Shown: positions 1 to 7,301 of the stretch, piece after piece
How the letters are laid out: the number at the start of each line of letters is the position of its first letter
How positions within the stretch are numbered: position 1 is the stretch's first letter
Assembly: GCA_021199145.1 (NCBI GenBank)
Contig: JAJQIP010000107.1
Span: 1 to 22,256 of the forward strand
Origin: Porphyromonadaceae bacterium
GTDB taxonomy: Bacteria > Bacteroidota > Bacteroidia > Bacteroidales > UBA11471
Direction of reading: 5' to 3'
DNA length: 22,256 nucleotides
Notes under the pieces: generated by a model
Database searches by the model: none
Seen by the model: the letters and a program-made list of their open reading frames with translations, nothing else
Told to the model about the DNA's origin: nothing
Program-made: the position numbers and the translations under genes

Positions 1-40
1 AATCAAAGTCTGTTTGTGCTAACGCTCTGTATCGAATATT

Positions 41-170
41 GTTAAGTGCGAACGTTATTCCCGTAAAAGATTGTTGCGGGAGAGGGGCTGCAATATGCAG
101 CCCCTAGATCGCTTTTATATCCCAATTGCGCTCTCCCCACGGAGTGGGGGCTTTCTTGAATCGAAACAGG
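41..170. repeat. Intergenic repeat module, copy A (upstream of lipoprotein gene)
   Basis: This ~130-bp stretch aligns over its whole length with 3371-3502 on the far side of the lipoprotein gene. Shared landmarks, in order, are a GTAAAAGATTGTTGCG block, a GGGCTGCA/TGCAGCCC hairpin, a CCCAATT block, a CCCCAC/GTGGGG hairpin (135-149) and a final ATCGAAA. Two hairpins in fixed order at both ends of a gene suggest a transcription-end module that was duplicated. It may be the 3' end of a similar gene lying just left of the window, which is inference. Confidence 0.7.
76..116 (+). terminator. Hairpin followed by TTTT, probable terminator of an upstream gene
   Basis: GGGGCTGCA (84-92), loop ATA and TGCAGCCCC (96-104) form a perfect 9-bp stem. 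It extends by one A-T pair and, past a 4-nt internal bulge, by GCG/CGC (76-78 with 110-112). TTTT follows at 113-116. This is the normal form of an intrinsic terminator on the plus strand and would end whatever gene lies left of the window. Confidence 0.6.
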
Positions 171-238
171 GTTGTGTGAACGTTCTGTATGTGATGAAAT
201 CTTTTGCCGACAAGTCGGGATAAAATTTTTCAGAAAAA

Positions 239-270
239 TTTCTAATAGTATAATCTTTACATTAATTTTG
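239..270 (+). promoter_or_regulatory. Promoter candidate for the lipoprotein gene
   Basis: TAATTTTG (263-270) is a full match to the Bacteroidetes -7 element TAnnTTTG. TTTC (239-242), 20 nt upstream, matches three of four bases of the -33 TTTG. An inverted repeat AAATTTTT-CAG-AAAAATTT (223-241) overlaps the -33 element and could be an operator. The leader also holds a perfect 9-bp inverted repeat (294-302 with 319-327). The predicted start near 276 gives a leader of about 80 nt. Confidence 0.55.
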
Positions 271-355
271 GAAAATGAATGAAATAATGTAAAATATATT
301 CATATAAAAAACGATAACTGAATATATCAAAGCAATCCTTTATATAACATATACT

Positions 356-3322
356 ATGAAAAACAAGATTAAGTGGCTCCTGTGCGCCTTGGCGATGGGT
401 CTGACCCTACAGGGTTGTTCGTCCGACGATGACGATGTGATAGACAACAATCCGTTACAAGAAGAAACGGGCAGCACTATCAACGGACACGAGTATGTCG
501 ACCTTGGGCTGAGCGTGATGTGGGCCACCTGCAACGTGGGGGCCGATTCACCGAGTGACTACGGCAACTATTATGCTTGGGGCGAAACGGAGACAAAGTC
601 GGAGTATACGAGTAGCACCAGTATAACGTACGAAAAAGAGATGGAGGATATAGCGGGCAATGTTGATTACGATGCCGCCTGTGCTGACTGGGGAAATCCG
701 TGGCGGATGCCGACAGAAGCCGAGATGGAAGAATTGATTAACAAATGCCAATGGACATGGACAAAAATGGGAAAACATGAGGGTTACAAGGTGATAGGGC
801 CTAACGGAAACAGTCTCTTTCTTCCCGCCGCCGGCTGGTGTGCAGGGGATTCGCTCTACGAGAAAGGAGAGGACGGCCGTTATTGGAGTTCCACCCCTAA
901 TGGAAGTGATTTGAGCGGTGCATACGGAATCAGCTTTGACAGTCGGGATTCAAACGGACGGAATTACGGCCGTAACTGGGGGTATAGTATCCGTCCTGTG
1001 TCAAGCGAAACGCCGACTGGCACCCTCAATGGCCACGAGTATATCGACTTGGGCCTGACTTCGGGTCTGATGTGGGCCACCTGCAACGTGGGAGCCTCTT
1101 CACCGAGCGACTATGGCGACTATTACGCTTGGGGCGAGACGGTGACAAAATCAGAATATACGGAAGATAACTGTGTAACGCAAGGAAAAGAGATGGATGA
1201 CATAGCGGGTAATCCTGATTATGATGTTGCTCGGGCTAACTGGGGAGGCCAGTGGCGAATGCCGACAAAGGACGAGATTACCGAATTGATGAATGAATGT
1301 CAATGGGAATGGACAACAATAGACGGTCATAACGGCTATAAAGTGACAGGCCCCAATGGAAAGAGTATCTTCCTTCCTGCAGCTGGCGGACGTGAGTGGA
1401 CATCTCTCGCTAATGACGGAAAGGCTGGCTACTATCAAAGCTCTTTGCCTAACAAAAGTGATCTGAATTTCGTATACTTTTTCTACTTCGATAATCAAAG
1501 ACTCTACGGAAGCTGGGGCGATCGTTACAGCGGGCAAAGTGTCCGCCCTGTCTCAGGTGAAGGATATTTAGAGAAACAATCAGAGGATGAAAACTCGACA
1601 ACACAAAACGTAACGCCGACCGGTACTCTTGATGGTCATGACTATGTCGACCTTGGGCTGAGCGTGATGTGGGCCACCTGCAATGTGGGAGCCGATTCGC
1701 CGTCCGACTACGGCGATTATTACGCTTGGGGCGAGACAGAGACAAAAGAGGAGTATACGGAGAACAACAGTGTAACATATGAAAAGGAGATGGGAGACAT
1801 AACAGGAGATTCCAATTATGATGTCGCCCGGACCAACTGGGGAGACTCGTGGCGAATGCCGACAGAAGGTGAGATAGATGAATTGGTCAACGAGTGCCAA
1901 TGGGAATGGACGACAATGAATGACCATAATGGAATCAAAGTGACGGGACCCAATGGGAACAGCATCTTCCTTCCCGCTGCGGGGTACTATAATGGGACGA
2001 CAATCTGCAATGCCTGGTGGGATGGTGACTATTGGGGGGCTTCGCCTTACAAGAATACTTCGGATTATGCCGCATACAGCTTCGGATTCAGTCGTACAAA
2101 CTTCACTATGAGTCGGGCCAACCGATTCGTTGGGTATAGTGTTCGCCCTGTCTCAGGTGAAGATCCATTAGAGAATGAAATGCCATCTGGCAGCCTTGAC
2201 GGTCACGACTATGTCGACCTGGGTCTGAGCGTAATGTGGGCCACCTGTAACGTGGGGGCATCGTCATCGTTCGACTATGGCGACTATTACGCTTGGGGTG
2301 AAATAGAAACGAAGTCCTCCTATACAAGTAGCAACAGTATATGGTATGGTGTGACGGTGACGGAAAATGAAATAAAAGGGAATCCCGAATATGATGCCGC
2401 CCGAGCCAACTGGGGAGGCATCTGGAGACTTCCGACAGCGGATGAAATAGACGAACTAGTAGACTGTTGCACTTGGGAATGGATGACACGATATGGTCAT
2501 AACGGCTACAAAGTAACAGGGCCCAATGGGAACAGCATCTTCCTTCCCACCAGCAGCAATGCCGGCTCGTACGGCTACTATTGGAGTTGCTCGCCTGTCA
2601 CAAGTAGTAAATACCTTACCTTCGGGCTTTATTTCAGTAGTAGCAGCTTCTTCCTGGACAGCAACGCCAGCTACGAGGGGCGCAGTGTGCGCCCTGTGTC
2701 GAAAGAAGATGAAGACTCATCAACGCAAGATGAGGAAGAAAATGAGGACTCATCGACACAAGATGAAGTAATAACCGATGCAAACGGGCACGACTATGTC
2801 GACCTTGGATTGAGCGTGAAGTGGGCCACCTGCAACATAGGAGCTGATGTACCGGCCGACTGCGGCAACTACTACGCCTGGGGCGAGATAACGACAAAAT
2901 CGTCCTATTCGAGTAGCAACAGTACATGGTATGGCAAATCGGTGACCGAAGCAACCATAAAGGGGAATCCCCTGTACGATGCCGCTACAGCTAATTGGGG
3001 AGGTACCTGGAGGCTTCCGACAAAGAGTGAGATTATTGAACTAGTCAGCAATTGTACTACCGAGTGGACGACGCAGGACGGACATAAGGGCTACTTGGTG
3101 ACCTCCAAAATAAACGGGAACAGCATCTTTCTTCCCGCAGCAGGGAACTATTTTGGGACGACGCTCTACGGTGCCGGTTCGTACGGTGACTATTGGAGCT
3201 CTTCTCCCTACGAGAGTAGTACGATCAACGCTTACGGCCTCGACTTCGGTAGTGGTAGCTTCTACCTGTACAACAGCCTCAGCCGCATCACCGGGCAGAG
3301 TGTTCGTCCGGTCTTAGAATAG
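356..3322 (+). CDS. Surface lipoprotein with five tandem Fib_succ_major/DUF1566-like domains
   Basis: The 988-aa product begins with a lipoprotein signal peptide: basic start, hydrophobic core, lipobox L18-Q-G-C21. Ser-Ser and four Asp follow, the Bacteroides-type signal that sends lipoproteins to the cell surface. The rest is five copies of one domain of about 170 residues (43-215, 225-399, 426-599, 615-781, 810-986), joined by acidic, Gln/Ser/Thr-rich linkers. Each copy reads GH-[DE]-Y-[VI]-DLGL, W-ATCN-[VI]-GA, YYAWGE, W-R-[ML]-PT, GPNG-S-FLP (altered in copy 5) and ends in S-[VI]-RPV. This matches the Fibrobacter succinogenes major paralogous domain/DUF1566 group, which has a C-type-lectin-like fold in known relatives. 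The ligand is unknown; binding or adhesion at the surface is inference. The segment before each SVRPV varies strongly while the rest is conserved. Start: the ATG gives a complete signal peptide. Confidence 0.85.
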   Translation: MKNKIKWLLCALAMGLTLQGCSSDDDDVIDNNPLQEETGSTINGHEYVDLGLSVMWATCNVGADSPSDYGNYYAWGETETKSEYTSSTSITYEKEMEDIAGNVDYDAACADWGNPWRMPTEAEMEELINKCQWTWTKMGKHEGYKVIGPNGNSLFLPAAGWCAGDSLYEKGEDGRYWSSTPNGSDLSGAYGISFDSRDSNGRNYGRNWGYSIRPVSSETPTGTLNGHEYIDLGLTSGLMWATCNVGASSPSDYGDYYAWGETVTKSEYTEDNCVTQGKEMDDIAGNPDYDVARANWGGQWRMPTKDEITELMNECQWEWTTIDGHNGYKVTGPNGKSIFLPAAGGREWTSLANDGKAGYYQSSLPNKSDLNFVYFFYFDNQRLYGSWGDRYSGQSVRPVSGEGYLEKQSEDENSTTQNVTPTGTLDGHDYVDLGLSVMWATCNVGADSPSDYGDYYAWGETETKEEYTENNSVTYEKEMGDITGDSNYDVARTNWGDSWRMPTEGEIDELVNECQWEWTTMNDHNGIKVTGPNGNSIFLPAAGYYNGTTICNAWWDGDYWGASPYKNTSDYAAYSFGFSRTNFTMSRANRFVGYSVRPVSGEDPLENEMPSGSLDGHDYVDLGLSVMWATCNVGASSSFDYGDYYAWGEIETKSSYTSSNSIWYGVTVTENEIKGNPEYDAARANWGGIWRLPTADEIDELVDCCTWEWMTRYGHNGYKVTGPNGNSIFLPTSSNAGSYGYYWSCSPVTSSKYLTFGLYFSSSSFFLDSNASYEGRSVRPVSKEDEDSSTQDEEENEDSSTQDEVITDANGHDYVDLGLSVKWATCNIGADVPADCGNYYAWGEITTKSSYSSSNSTWYGKSVTEATIKGNPLYDAATANWGGTWRLPTKSEIIELVSNCTTEWTTQDGHKGYLVTSKINGNSIFLPAAGNYFGTTLYGAGSYGDYWSSSPYESSTINAYGLDFGSGSFYLYNSLSRITGQSVRPVLE
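482..3313 (+). repeat. Five in-frame tandem domain repeats inside the lipoprotein gene
   Basis: The units are 482-1000, 1028-1552, 1631-2152, 2198-2698 and 2783-3313. Their first ~130 bp are closely similar at DNA level; for example TATGTCGACCTTGGGCTGAG occurs in units 1 and 3, and GTGATGTGGGCCACCTGCAA in several. Linkers are short; the one between units 4 and 5 contains two near-copies of an EDSSTQDE motif (2707-2767). The repeats invite recombination and copy-number change, and they are also a place where an assembly could collapse. Confidence 0.9.
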
Positions 3323-3370
3323 AATAGCTGTGTAAGCGAAGGCAGAGCCAAGCTAAGCAAGACCAAACTT

Positions 3371-3502
3371 GTTATCGCAAACGCTATCCCTGTAAAAGAT
3401 TGTTGCGAGAGAAGGGCTGCAATATGCAGCCCCTCTCTCGCTTACTTAATACCCCAATTCCTCTCTCCCCACGAAGTGGGGGTGTAATATTATCGAAAAG
3501 GG
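3371..3502. repeat. Intergenic repeat module, copy B (downstream of lipoprotein gene)
   Basis: Second copy of the module at 41-170, in the same orientation and with the same order of two hairpins. It starts about 50 bp after the lipoprotein stop codon, so it is probably that gene's 3' end. The second hairpin is CCCCAC-GAA-GTGGGG at 3467-3481. Confidence 0.7.
3405..3441 (+). terminator. Long hairpin after the lipoprotein gene
   Basis: A 17-bp stem with one mismatch and an ATA loop: GCGAGAGAAGGGCTGCA pairs with TGCAGCCCCTCTCTCGC. It is 37 nt long, as in copy A (76-112), but the run after it is only TTACTT. It probably ends or protects the lipoprotein transcript. Confidence 0.6.
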
Positions 3503-4015
3503 TAGTAAAATAGTTGTATTACCTTCGCTAACGGGAGCGATAATGGTTAAACCCCTGCCGTTCGGCAGGGAGAAAGGAGTAGAATAGTTTGTAAACCTGT
3601 TTTTAAGCCAAAAGAAGGAAACAGAGATATTTTTTGTCGTACCGTGTAGGATGTGTATGGAAAAGGGTAAAATTTCACCGATTGCGGCTTAATAAATTAC
3701 AGAAATTGTGCTTTTTATGTATATATTGAGCGATGAAACGTCTAAAAATTCACGTTTCTATGGCAATACATTGAAATTCAGTTAGTTAATTTTCGTAAAT
3801 CTGTACACACTTCGATAACGTTGTACCGGACAAGTGGGGTTTTCGAATCACAGAAATTGTTTTGTTGTCACCTCAATGTGGTCATATCTGCACGTTTTTT
3901 TTGTTTAGCCGGTGCGTTCCTATTAATATAATTTCTCCAAAGCGGATGTCGTTGTCGAGGTTGAAAGATTTCCCGAAAGATGAAAGATATATGGGAAAAG
4001 TAGAAAGTGGCTTAA
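3503..4015. other. Intergenic region, no gene recognised
   Basis: The stretch is AT-rich with stops in all frames that matter. It contains a perfect 8-bp hairpin CCCTGCCG-TT-CGGCAGGG (3553-3570). It also contains two copies of ACAGAAATTGT about 150 bp apart (3699-3709 and 3850-3860). I see no tRNA, transposase remnant or convincing small ORF; a 61-codon frame at 3862-4047 overlaps the manC promoter and has no coding character. Confidence 0.6.
3551..3577. repeat. GC-rich hairpin repeat, related to 11500-11523
   Basis: Reads ACCCCTGCCGTTCGGCAGGG, then AGAAAGG. A near-identical element, CCCTGCCTCCGGCAGGG followed by AGAGAGG, lies at 11501-11524 after the phosphate permease gene. Both follow a gene's 3' end, which suggests a dispersed family of short palindromic intergenic repeats. 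A similar function as an RNA-end structure is inference. Confidence 0.55.
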
Positions 4016-4047
4016 TTTGTCCAAGTCGGAAGAATTGTGTACCTTAG
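4016..4047 (+). promoter_or_regulatory. Promoter of the manC operon
   Basis: TTTG (4016-4019), 20 nt, then TACCTTAG (4040-4047), which matches five of the six fixed bases of TAnnTTTG. Spacing is right for the Bacteroidetes primary sigma factor. The predicted transcript start is about 20 nt before the manC ATG. Confidence 0.6.
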
Positions 4048-4072
4048 CCCTCTCTAAATAAAACAGGTAACT

Positions 4073-5119
4073 ATGGCAGGAATCGCCCATTTGGTCATTA
4101 TGGCCGGCGGGGTCGGAAGCCGCTTCTGGCCGATGAGCACCCCCGCTGTTCCCAAACAGTTTTTGGATATCACGGGGGAGGGTCGTACCCTCATCCAACG
4201 CACGGCCGACCGTTTTGCCTCTCTCGTTCCCCCCGAAAGGATGTGGGTGGTCACCGCAAAGCAATATGCCCCGCTGGTCCGAGAGCAGCTGCCGGAGATT
4301 CCCGCCGCTAACCTCCTTCTGGAGCCTTGTATGCGCAATACCGCCCCTTGCATCGCCTATGCGGGGTGGAAAATCAAGGCCGTCGATCCTGAGGCCGCTA
4401 TTGTGGTCTCCCCGGCCGACCATGTCGTCACCGACGTTGCTGAGTTCCGACGGGTCATTGCCCATTCGCTCGCCTTCGTCACCGATCGTCCGGCTATCCT
4501 CACCTTGGGCATGAAACCGACTCGTCCGGAAACGGGTTACGGCTATATCGCCGTAGCGGCCGGGCAGACGCAGGGCATTCTCCCCGTGGAGTCCTTCCGG
4601 GAGAAACCCTCTCTCGCTGTGGCGGAGAGCTATCTGGCCGAAGGACGCTATTTTTGGAATTCCGGACTTTTCCTCTGGCATGTGAGGACTCTTGAGGCGG
4701 CTTTCCGAACCTATACCCCTGCACTGGCTGACCTCTTCGACCGCATGTCCGCCGCTTTCTATACTCCCGACGAACAGAGGGCTGTCGATGCGCTCTATCC
4801 GGAGTGCCAGTCCATCTCCATCGACTACGCCGTCATGGAGAAGGCTTCGGACCTTTACGTCTGTCCGGCCGATTTCGGTTGGTCCGACTTGGGGACATGG
4901 GGCTCGCTCCACACGCTGCTGCCGAAGGACGAGTGCGACAACGCCAGTGTGGGTGACCGTGTGAAGCTGGTGGACTCCCGTCACTGTATCGTTCACGTCC
5001 CGTCCGGCAAACGGGTGGTCGTGGAGGGACTCGACGGCTATATTGTGGCCGAGCGTGACGGCACGCTGCTGATTTGCCGGCTGCAGGACGAACAGCATAT
5101 CAAGGAGTTCTCCCGATAG
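4073..5119 (+). CDS. manC: Mannose-1-phosphate guanylyltransferase (GDP-mannose pyrophosphorylase)
   Basis: Makes GDP-mannose from mannose 1-phosphate and GTP in the cytoplasm, feeding mannose-, fucose- and rhamnose-type surface glycans. The 348 residues cover the nucleotidyltransferase domain only; the C-terminal isomerase domain of the long bifunctional type is absent. Visible motifs are the nucleotide-binding signature AGGVGSRFWP (11-20), PKQF (27-30), EPCMRNTAP, SPADHV, ETGYGYI, FREKP and FWNSGLFLW. The sugar-binding and catalytic positions of the family therefore appear intact. The ATG puts the AGG signature at the usual distance from the N-terminus and lies just after a good promoter. 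The next gene starts within about 40 bp on the same strand, so the two are probably co-transcribed. The phosphohexomutase at 14147 could supply its substrate. Confidence 0.92.
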   Translation: MAGIAHLVIMAGGVGSRFWPMSTPAVPKQFLDITGEGRTLIQRTADRFASLVPPERMWVVTAKQYAPLVREQLPEIPAANLLLEPCMRNTAPCIAYAGWKIKAVDPEAAIVVSPADHVVTDVAEFRRVIAHSLAFVTDRPAILTLGMKPTRPETGYGYIAVAAGQTQGILPVESFREKPSLAVAESYLAEGRYFWNSGLFLWHVRTLEAAFRTYTPALADLFDRMSAAFYTPDEQRAVDALYPECQSISIDYAVMEKASDLYVCPADFGWSDLGTWGSLHTLLPKDECDNASVGDRVKLVDSRHCIVHVPSGKRVVVEGLDGYIVAERDGTLLICRLQDEQHIKEFSR

Positions 5120-5156
5120 AGGCTCCTCTCTAATACGAATGAAAAGAAAAGCTAAA

Positions 5157-6296
5157 ATGGAAAAACGAAAGAAAGTCTTTGTCTCCGGCTGCTACGACAT
5201 GCTTCACAGCGGCCACGTCGCCTTCTTTGAGGAGGCGGCCACTTACGGTGACCTCTACGTCGGCATCGGTTCCGACCGTACCGTCTACGAATTGAAGGCC
5301 CGCAAGACCATCAATACCGAGGCCGAACGTCTCTACATGGTCAAGGCCCTCCGCTGCGTGAAGGATGCCTGGATTAACAGCGGGTCGGGTCTGCTCGATT
5401 TCGAGAAGGAGTTGCGCCTCCTTCGGCCCGATATCTTCTTCGTCAACAGCGATGGGGCCACCCCGCTCAAGGCGCAGCTTTGCAAGGAGTTGGGCATTCA
5501 GTATGTGGTGAGCAAACGGATTCCCCACGGCAACCTTCCCGCCCGCTCGACGACGCTCCTCCGTAAGGAGTGCCGCATTCCCTATCGCCTTGACCTGGCC
5601 GGCGGATGGCTCGACCAGCCCTTTGTCAGCAAATATTGCGCCGGACCGGTGCTCACTGTGTCGGTCGAACCGGAGTGCGAGTTCAACGACCGTAGCGGTA
5701 TGGCCTCCTCGACCCGTAAAAAAGCCGTGGAACTTTGGCAGACCGATGTCCCTGAAGGGGATAAGGAGAAGTTGGCCAAAATGCTCTTCTGCTTTGAAAA
5801 TCCCCCCGGAACGAAATATTTCAGCGGTTCGCAGGATTCCTTGGGCATTGTGTTGCCTGGTGTGAACAAACTCGAATATGCGGGGGATTACTGGCCGGTA
5901 TCTATTGAGAGCCGCACCGATGCCGACCTCTTGCGTTGGATAGAATCCCGTCTCTGGCTCTATCCTCTCTATCCTCGGAGTGCCTCTTACGATGTGATGG
6001 CCGATGTCGATGTCACCCCTGCTAAGGCGCAGGCGCTCAGCACAGCCGCCCGCTCCTGTTGGGAGGCTATCTTGACCCGTGATGCCGTCGCTTTCGGACG
6101 GGAGGTGCGCAACGCTTTTGAAGCGCAAATTGCCATCTTCCCCCATATGATTTCCGACGATATCCTGACGGAGATTGAACGCTATAGATCCGTTGCGTTG
6201 GGCTGGAAGTTAAGCGGGGCCGGCGGTGGGGGCTACCTCATCTTTGTCAGCGAGAAGCCTATCGAGAACGCCATGCAGATTCACATCCGCCGGTGA
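5157..6296 (+). CDS. Fused cytidylyltransferase-fold domain and GHMP kinase
   Basis: The 379-aa protein has two domains. Residues ~5-136 are a cytidylyltransferase-like nucleotidyltransferase: VFVSGCYDMLHSGH with the HxGH motif at 17-20, and a closing RSTTLLR. Residues ~141-379 resemble GHMP-family sugar kinases of the HddA/fucokinase type: RLDLAGGW (144-151), a GMASST motif (181-186) where the phosphate-binding loop is expected, GSQDSLG, and KLSGAGGGG (351-359). It probably phosphorylates a sugar and activates it with a nucleotide, as HldE and Fkp do with other domain combinations. The substrate is unknown; a heptose or fucose-like sugar is a guess. The GMASST loop departs from the usual GLGSSAA form, so kinase activity is not certain. 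An in-frame ATG at 5139 would add six residues. I prefer 5157 because of the A-rich upstream sequence and the spacing to the first strand. Confidence 0.75.
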   Translation: MEKRKKVFVSGCYDMLHSGHVAFFEEAATYGDLYVGIGSDRTVYELKARKTINTEAERLYMVKALRCVKDAWINSGSGLLDFEKELRLLRPDIFFVNSDGATPLKAQLCKELGIQYVVSKRIPHGNLPARSTTLLRKECRIPYRLDLAGGWLDQPFVSKYCAGPVLTVSVEPECEFNDRSGMASSTRKKAVELWQTDVPEGDKEKLAKMLFCFENPPGTKYFSGSQDSLGIVLPGVNKLEYAGDYWPVSIESRTDADLLRWIESRLWLYPLYPRSASYDVMADVDVTPAKAQALSTAARSCWEAILTRDAVAFGREVRNAFEAQIAIFPHMISDDILTEIERYRSVALGWKLSGAGGGGYLIFVSEKPIENAMQIHIRR

Positions 6297-6314
6297 AATT
6301 CTCTATTAATATGG

Positions 6315-6349
6315 AAGGAGCCAAGGTGTAACGACACCTTGGCTCCTTT
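6315..6349. terminator. Terminator between converging operons
   Basis: GGAGCCAAGGTGT (6317-6329), loop AACG and ACACCTTGGCTCC (6334-6346) form a perfect 13-bp stem, extended by A-T pairs and followed by TTTATTT. It lies between the stop of the plus-strand kinase fusion and the stop of the minus-strand aguB, so it can end transcripts from both sides. The U-run is better on the plus strand. Confidence 0.85.
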
Positions 6350-6371
6350 ATTTCAGTAAAAACCTTTCGTT

Positions 6372-7286
6372 TTACACCTCCTCTTCGTTGTCGTCGGCAG
6401 GGTCAACAAAGCGACGAGTCAGTTCCCCATAGGCGTCGATGCGCCTATCCCGCAAGAAGGGCCACCAGCGGCGCACCTCCTCGGTGCGGCCCAGGTCAAT
6501 CGTCACGGTGTGTGTCATCTCCACATCGGTCGGGGCTTGCCACACAATCTCCCCTTGCGGACCGGCCACAAAGCTACTCCCCCAGAATTGTATGCCGGCG
6601 GTCTGTCCCGACGGGTCTGGCTCATATCCTGTCCGGTTCACGGCGATGAGGGGCAGTCCGTTGGCGATGGCGTGTCCCCGTTGCACGGTAATCCACGCCT
6701 CCCGTTGCCGCTCCTTCTCCTCCGGTGTGTCGCTGCTCTCCCAACCGATGGCGGTGGGGTAAATCAGCACCTCAGCCCCTCGCAGGGCCATCAGGCGGGC
6801 CGCTTCGGGATACCACTGGTCCCAGCAGACCAGTACACCGAGTCGCCCTACCGAGGTTTCGATGGGTCGGAATCCGAGGTCACCCGGGGTGAAGTAGAAC
6901 TTCTCATAGTAGGCTGGGTCGTCGGGGATATGCATTTTCCGGTATTTCCCGGCGATGGAGCCATCCCGTTCGAAGACGACCGCCGTGTTGTGATACAGTC
7001 CCGGAGCACGCCGCTCAAAGAGCGAAGCCACAATGACCGTCTCCGTCTGACGGGCTATCCGGCTGTAAAAGTCACTCACCGTCCCGGGAATCGGTTCGGC
7101 CGCCTCGAAAAAGGCCGGATTTTCCGTCTGGCAGAAGTAGGGGCTGTCGTGCAACTCCTGCAACACGACGAGTTCGGCCCCCTCTTCGGCACACTTCTCG
7201 ATACCCGCTTTGAGCCGTTGCCGGTTCGCTTCTCGGTCAGGGCCGTTGGCCTGTTGCACCAGGCCTATGATGAGACTCTTTTCCAT
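6372..7286 (-). CDS. aguB: N-carbamoylputrescine amidohydrolase
   Basis: Hydrolyses N-carbamoylputrescine to putrescine, CO2 and ammonia, the second step from agmatine. It belongs to the nitrilase/carbon-nitrogen hydrolase family. The 304-aa length is normal. The catalytic triad is visible: Glu44 in LQELHDSPYF, Lys117 in KYRKMHIPDD and Cys154 in GVLVCWDQWYPE. The DDPAYYEKFYFTPGDLGF stretch is typical of the carbamoylputrescine branch rather than of general nitrilases. The gene starts 15 nt after the aguA stop codon and is the last of a three-gene operon. Its end faces the shared hairpin at 6315-6349. Confidence 0.93.
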   Translation of the reverse strand: MEKSLIIGLVQQANGPDREANRQRLKAGIEKCAEEGAELVVLQELHDSPYFCQTENPAFFEAAEPIPGTVSDFYSRIARQTETVIVASLFERRAPGLYHNTAVVFERDGSIAGKYRKMHIPDDPAYYEKFYFTPGDLGFRPIETSVGRLGVLVCWDQWYPEAARLMALRGAEVLIYPTAIGWESSDTPEEKERQREAWITVQRGHAIANGLPLIAVNRTGYEPDPSGQTAGIQFWGSSFVAGPQGEIVWQAPTDVEMTHTVTIDLGRTEEVRRWWPFLRDRRIDAYGELTRRFVDPADDNEEEV

Positions 7287-7301
7287 AGGGTTAGAATGTT
7301 T

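Noticed and set aside
482..3313. Regular repeats considered as a CRISPR array
   Set aside because: The units are over 500 bp and encode an in-frame protein domain; there are no short identical repeats with spacers.
3862..4047. 61-codon frame before manC
   Set aside because: It covers the manC promoter, has no initiation signals and no recognisable protein features.
3923..5098. Long minus-strand frame (391 codons) opposite manC
   Set aside because: Shadow of the GC-rich manC gene; the translation has no recognisable domain and runs into the intergenic promoter region.
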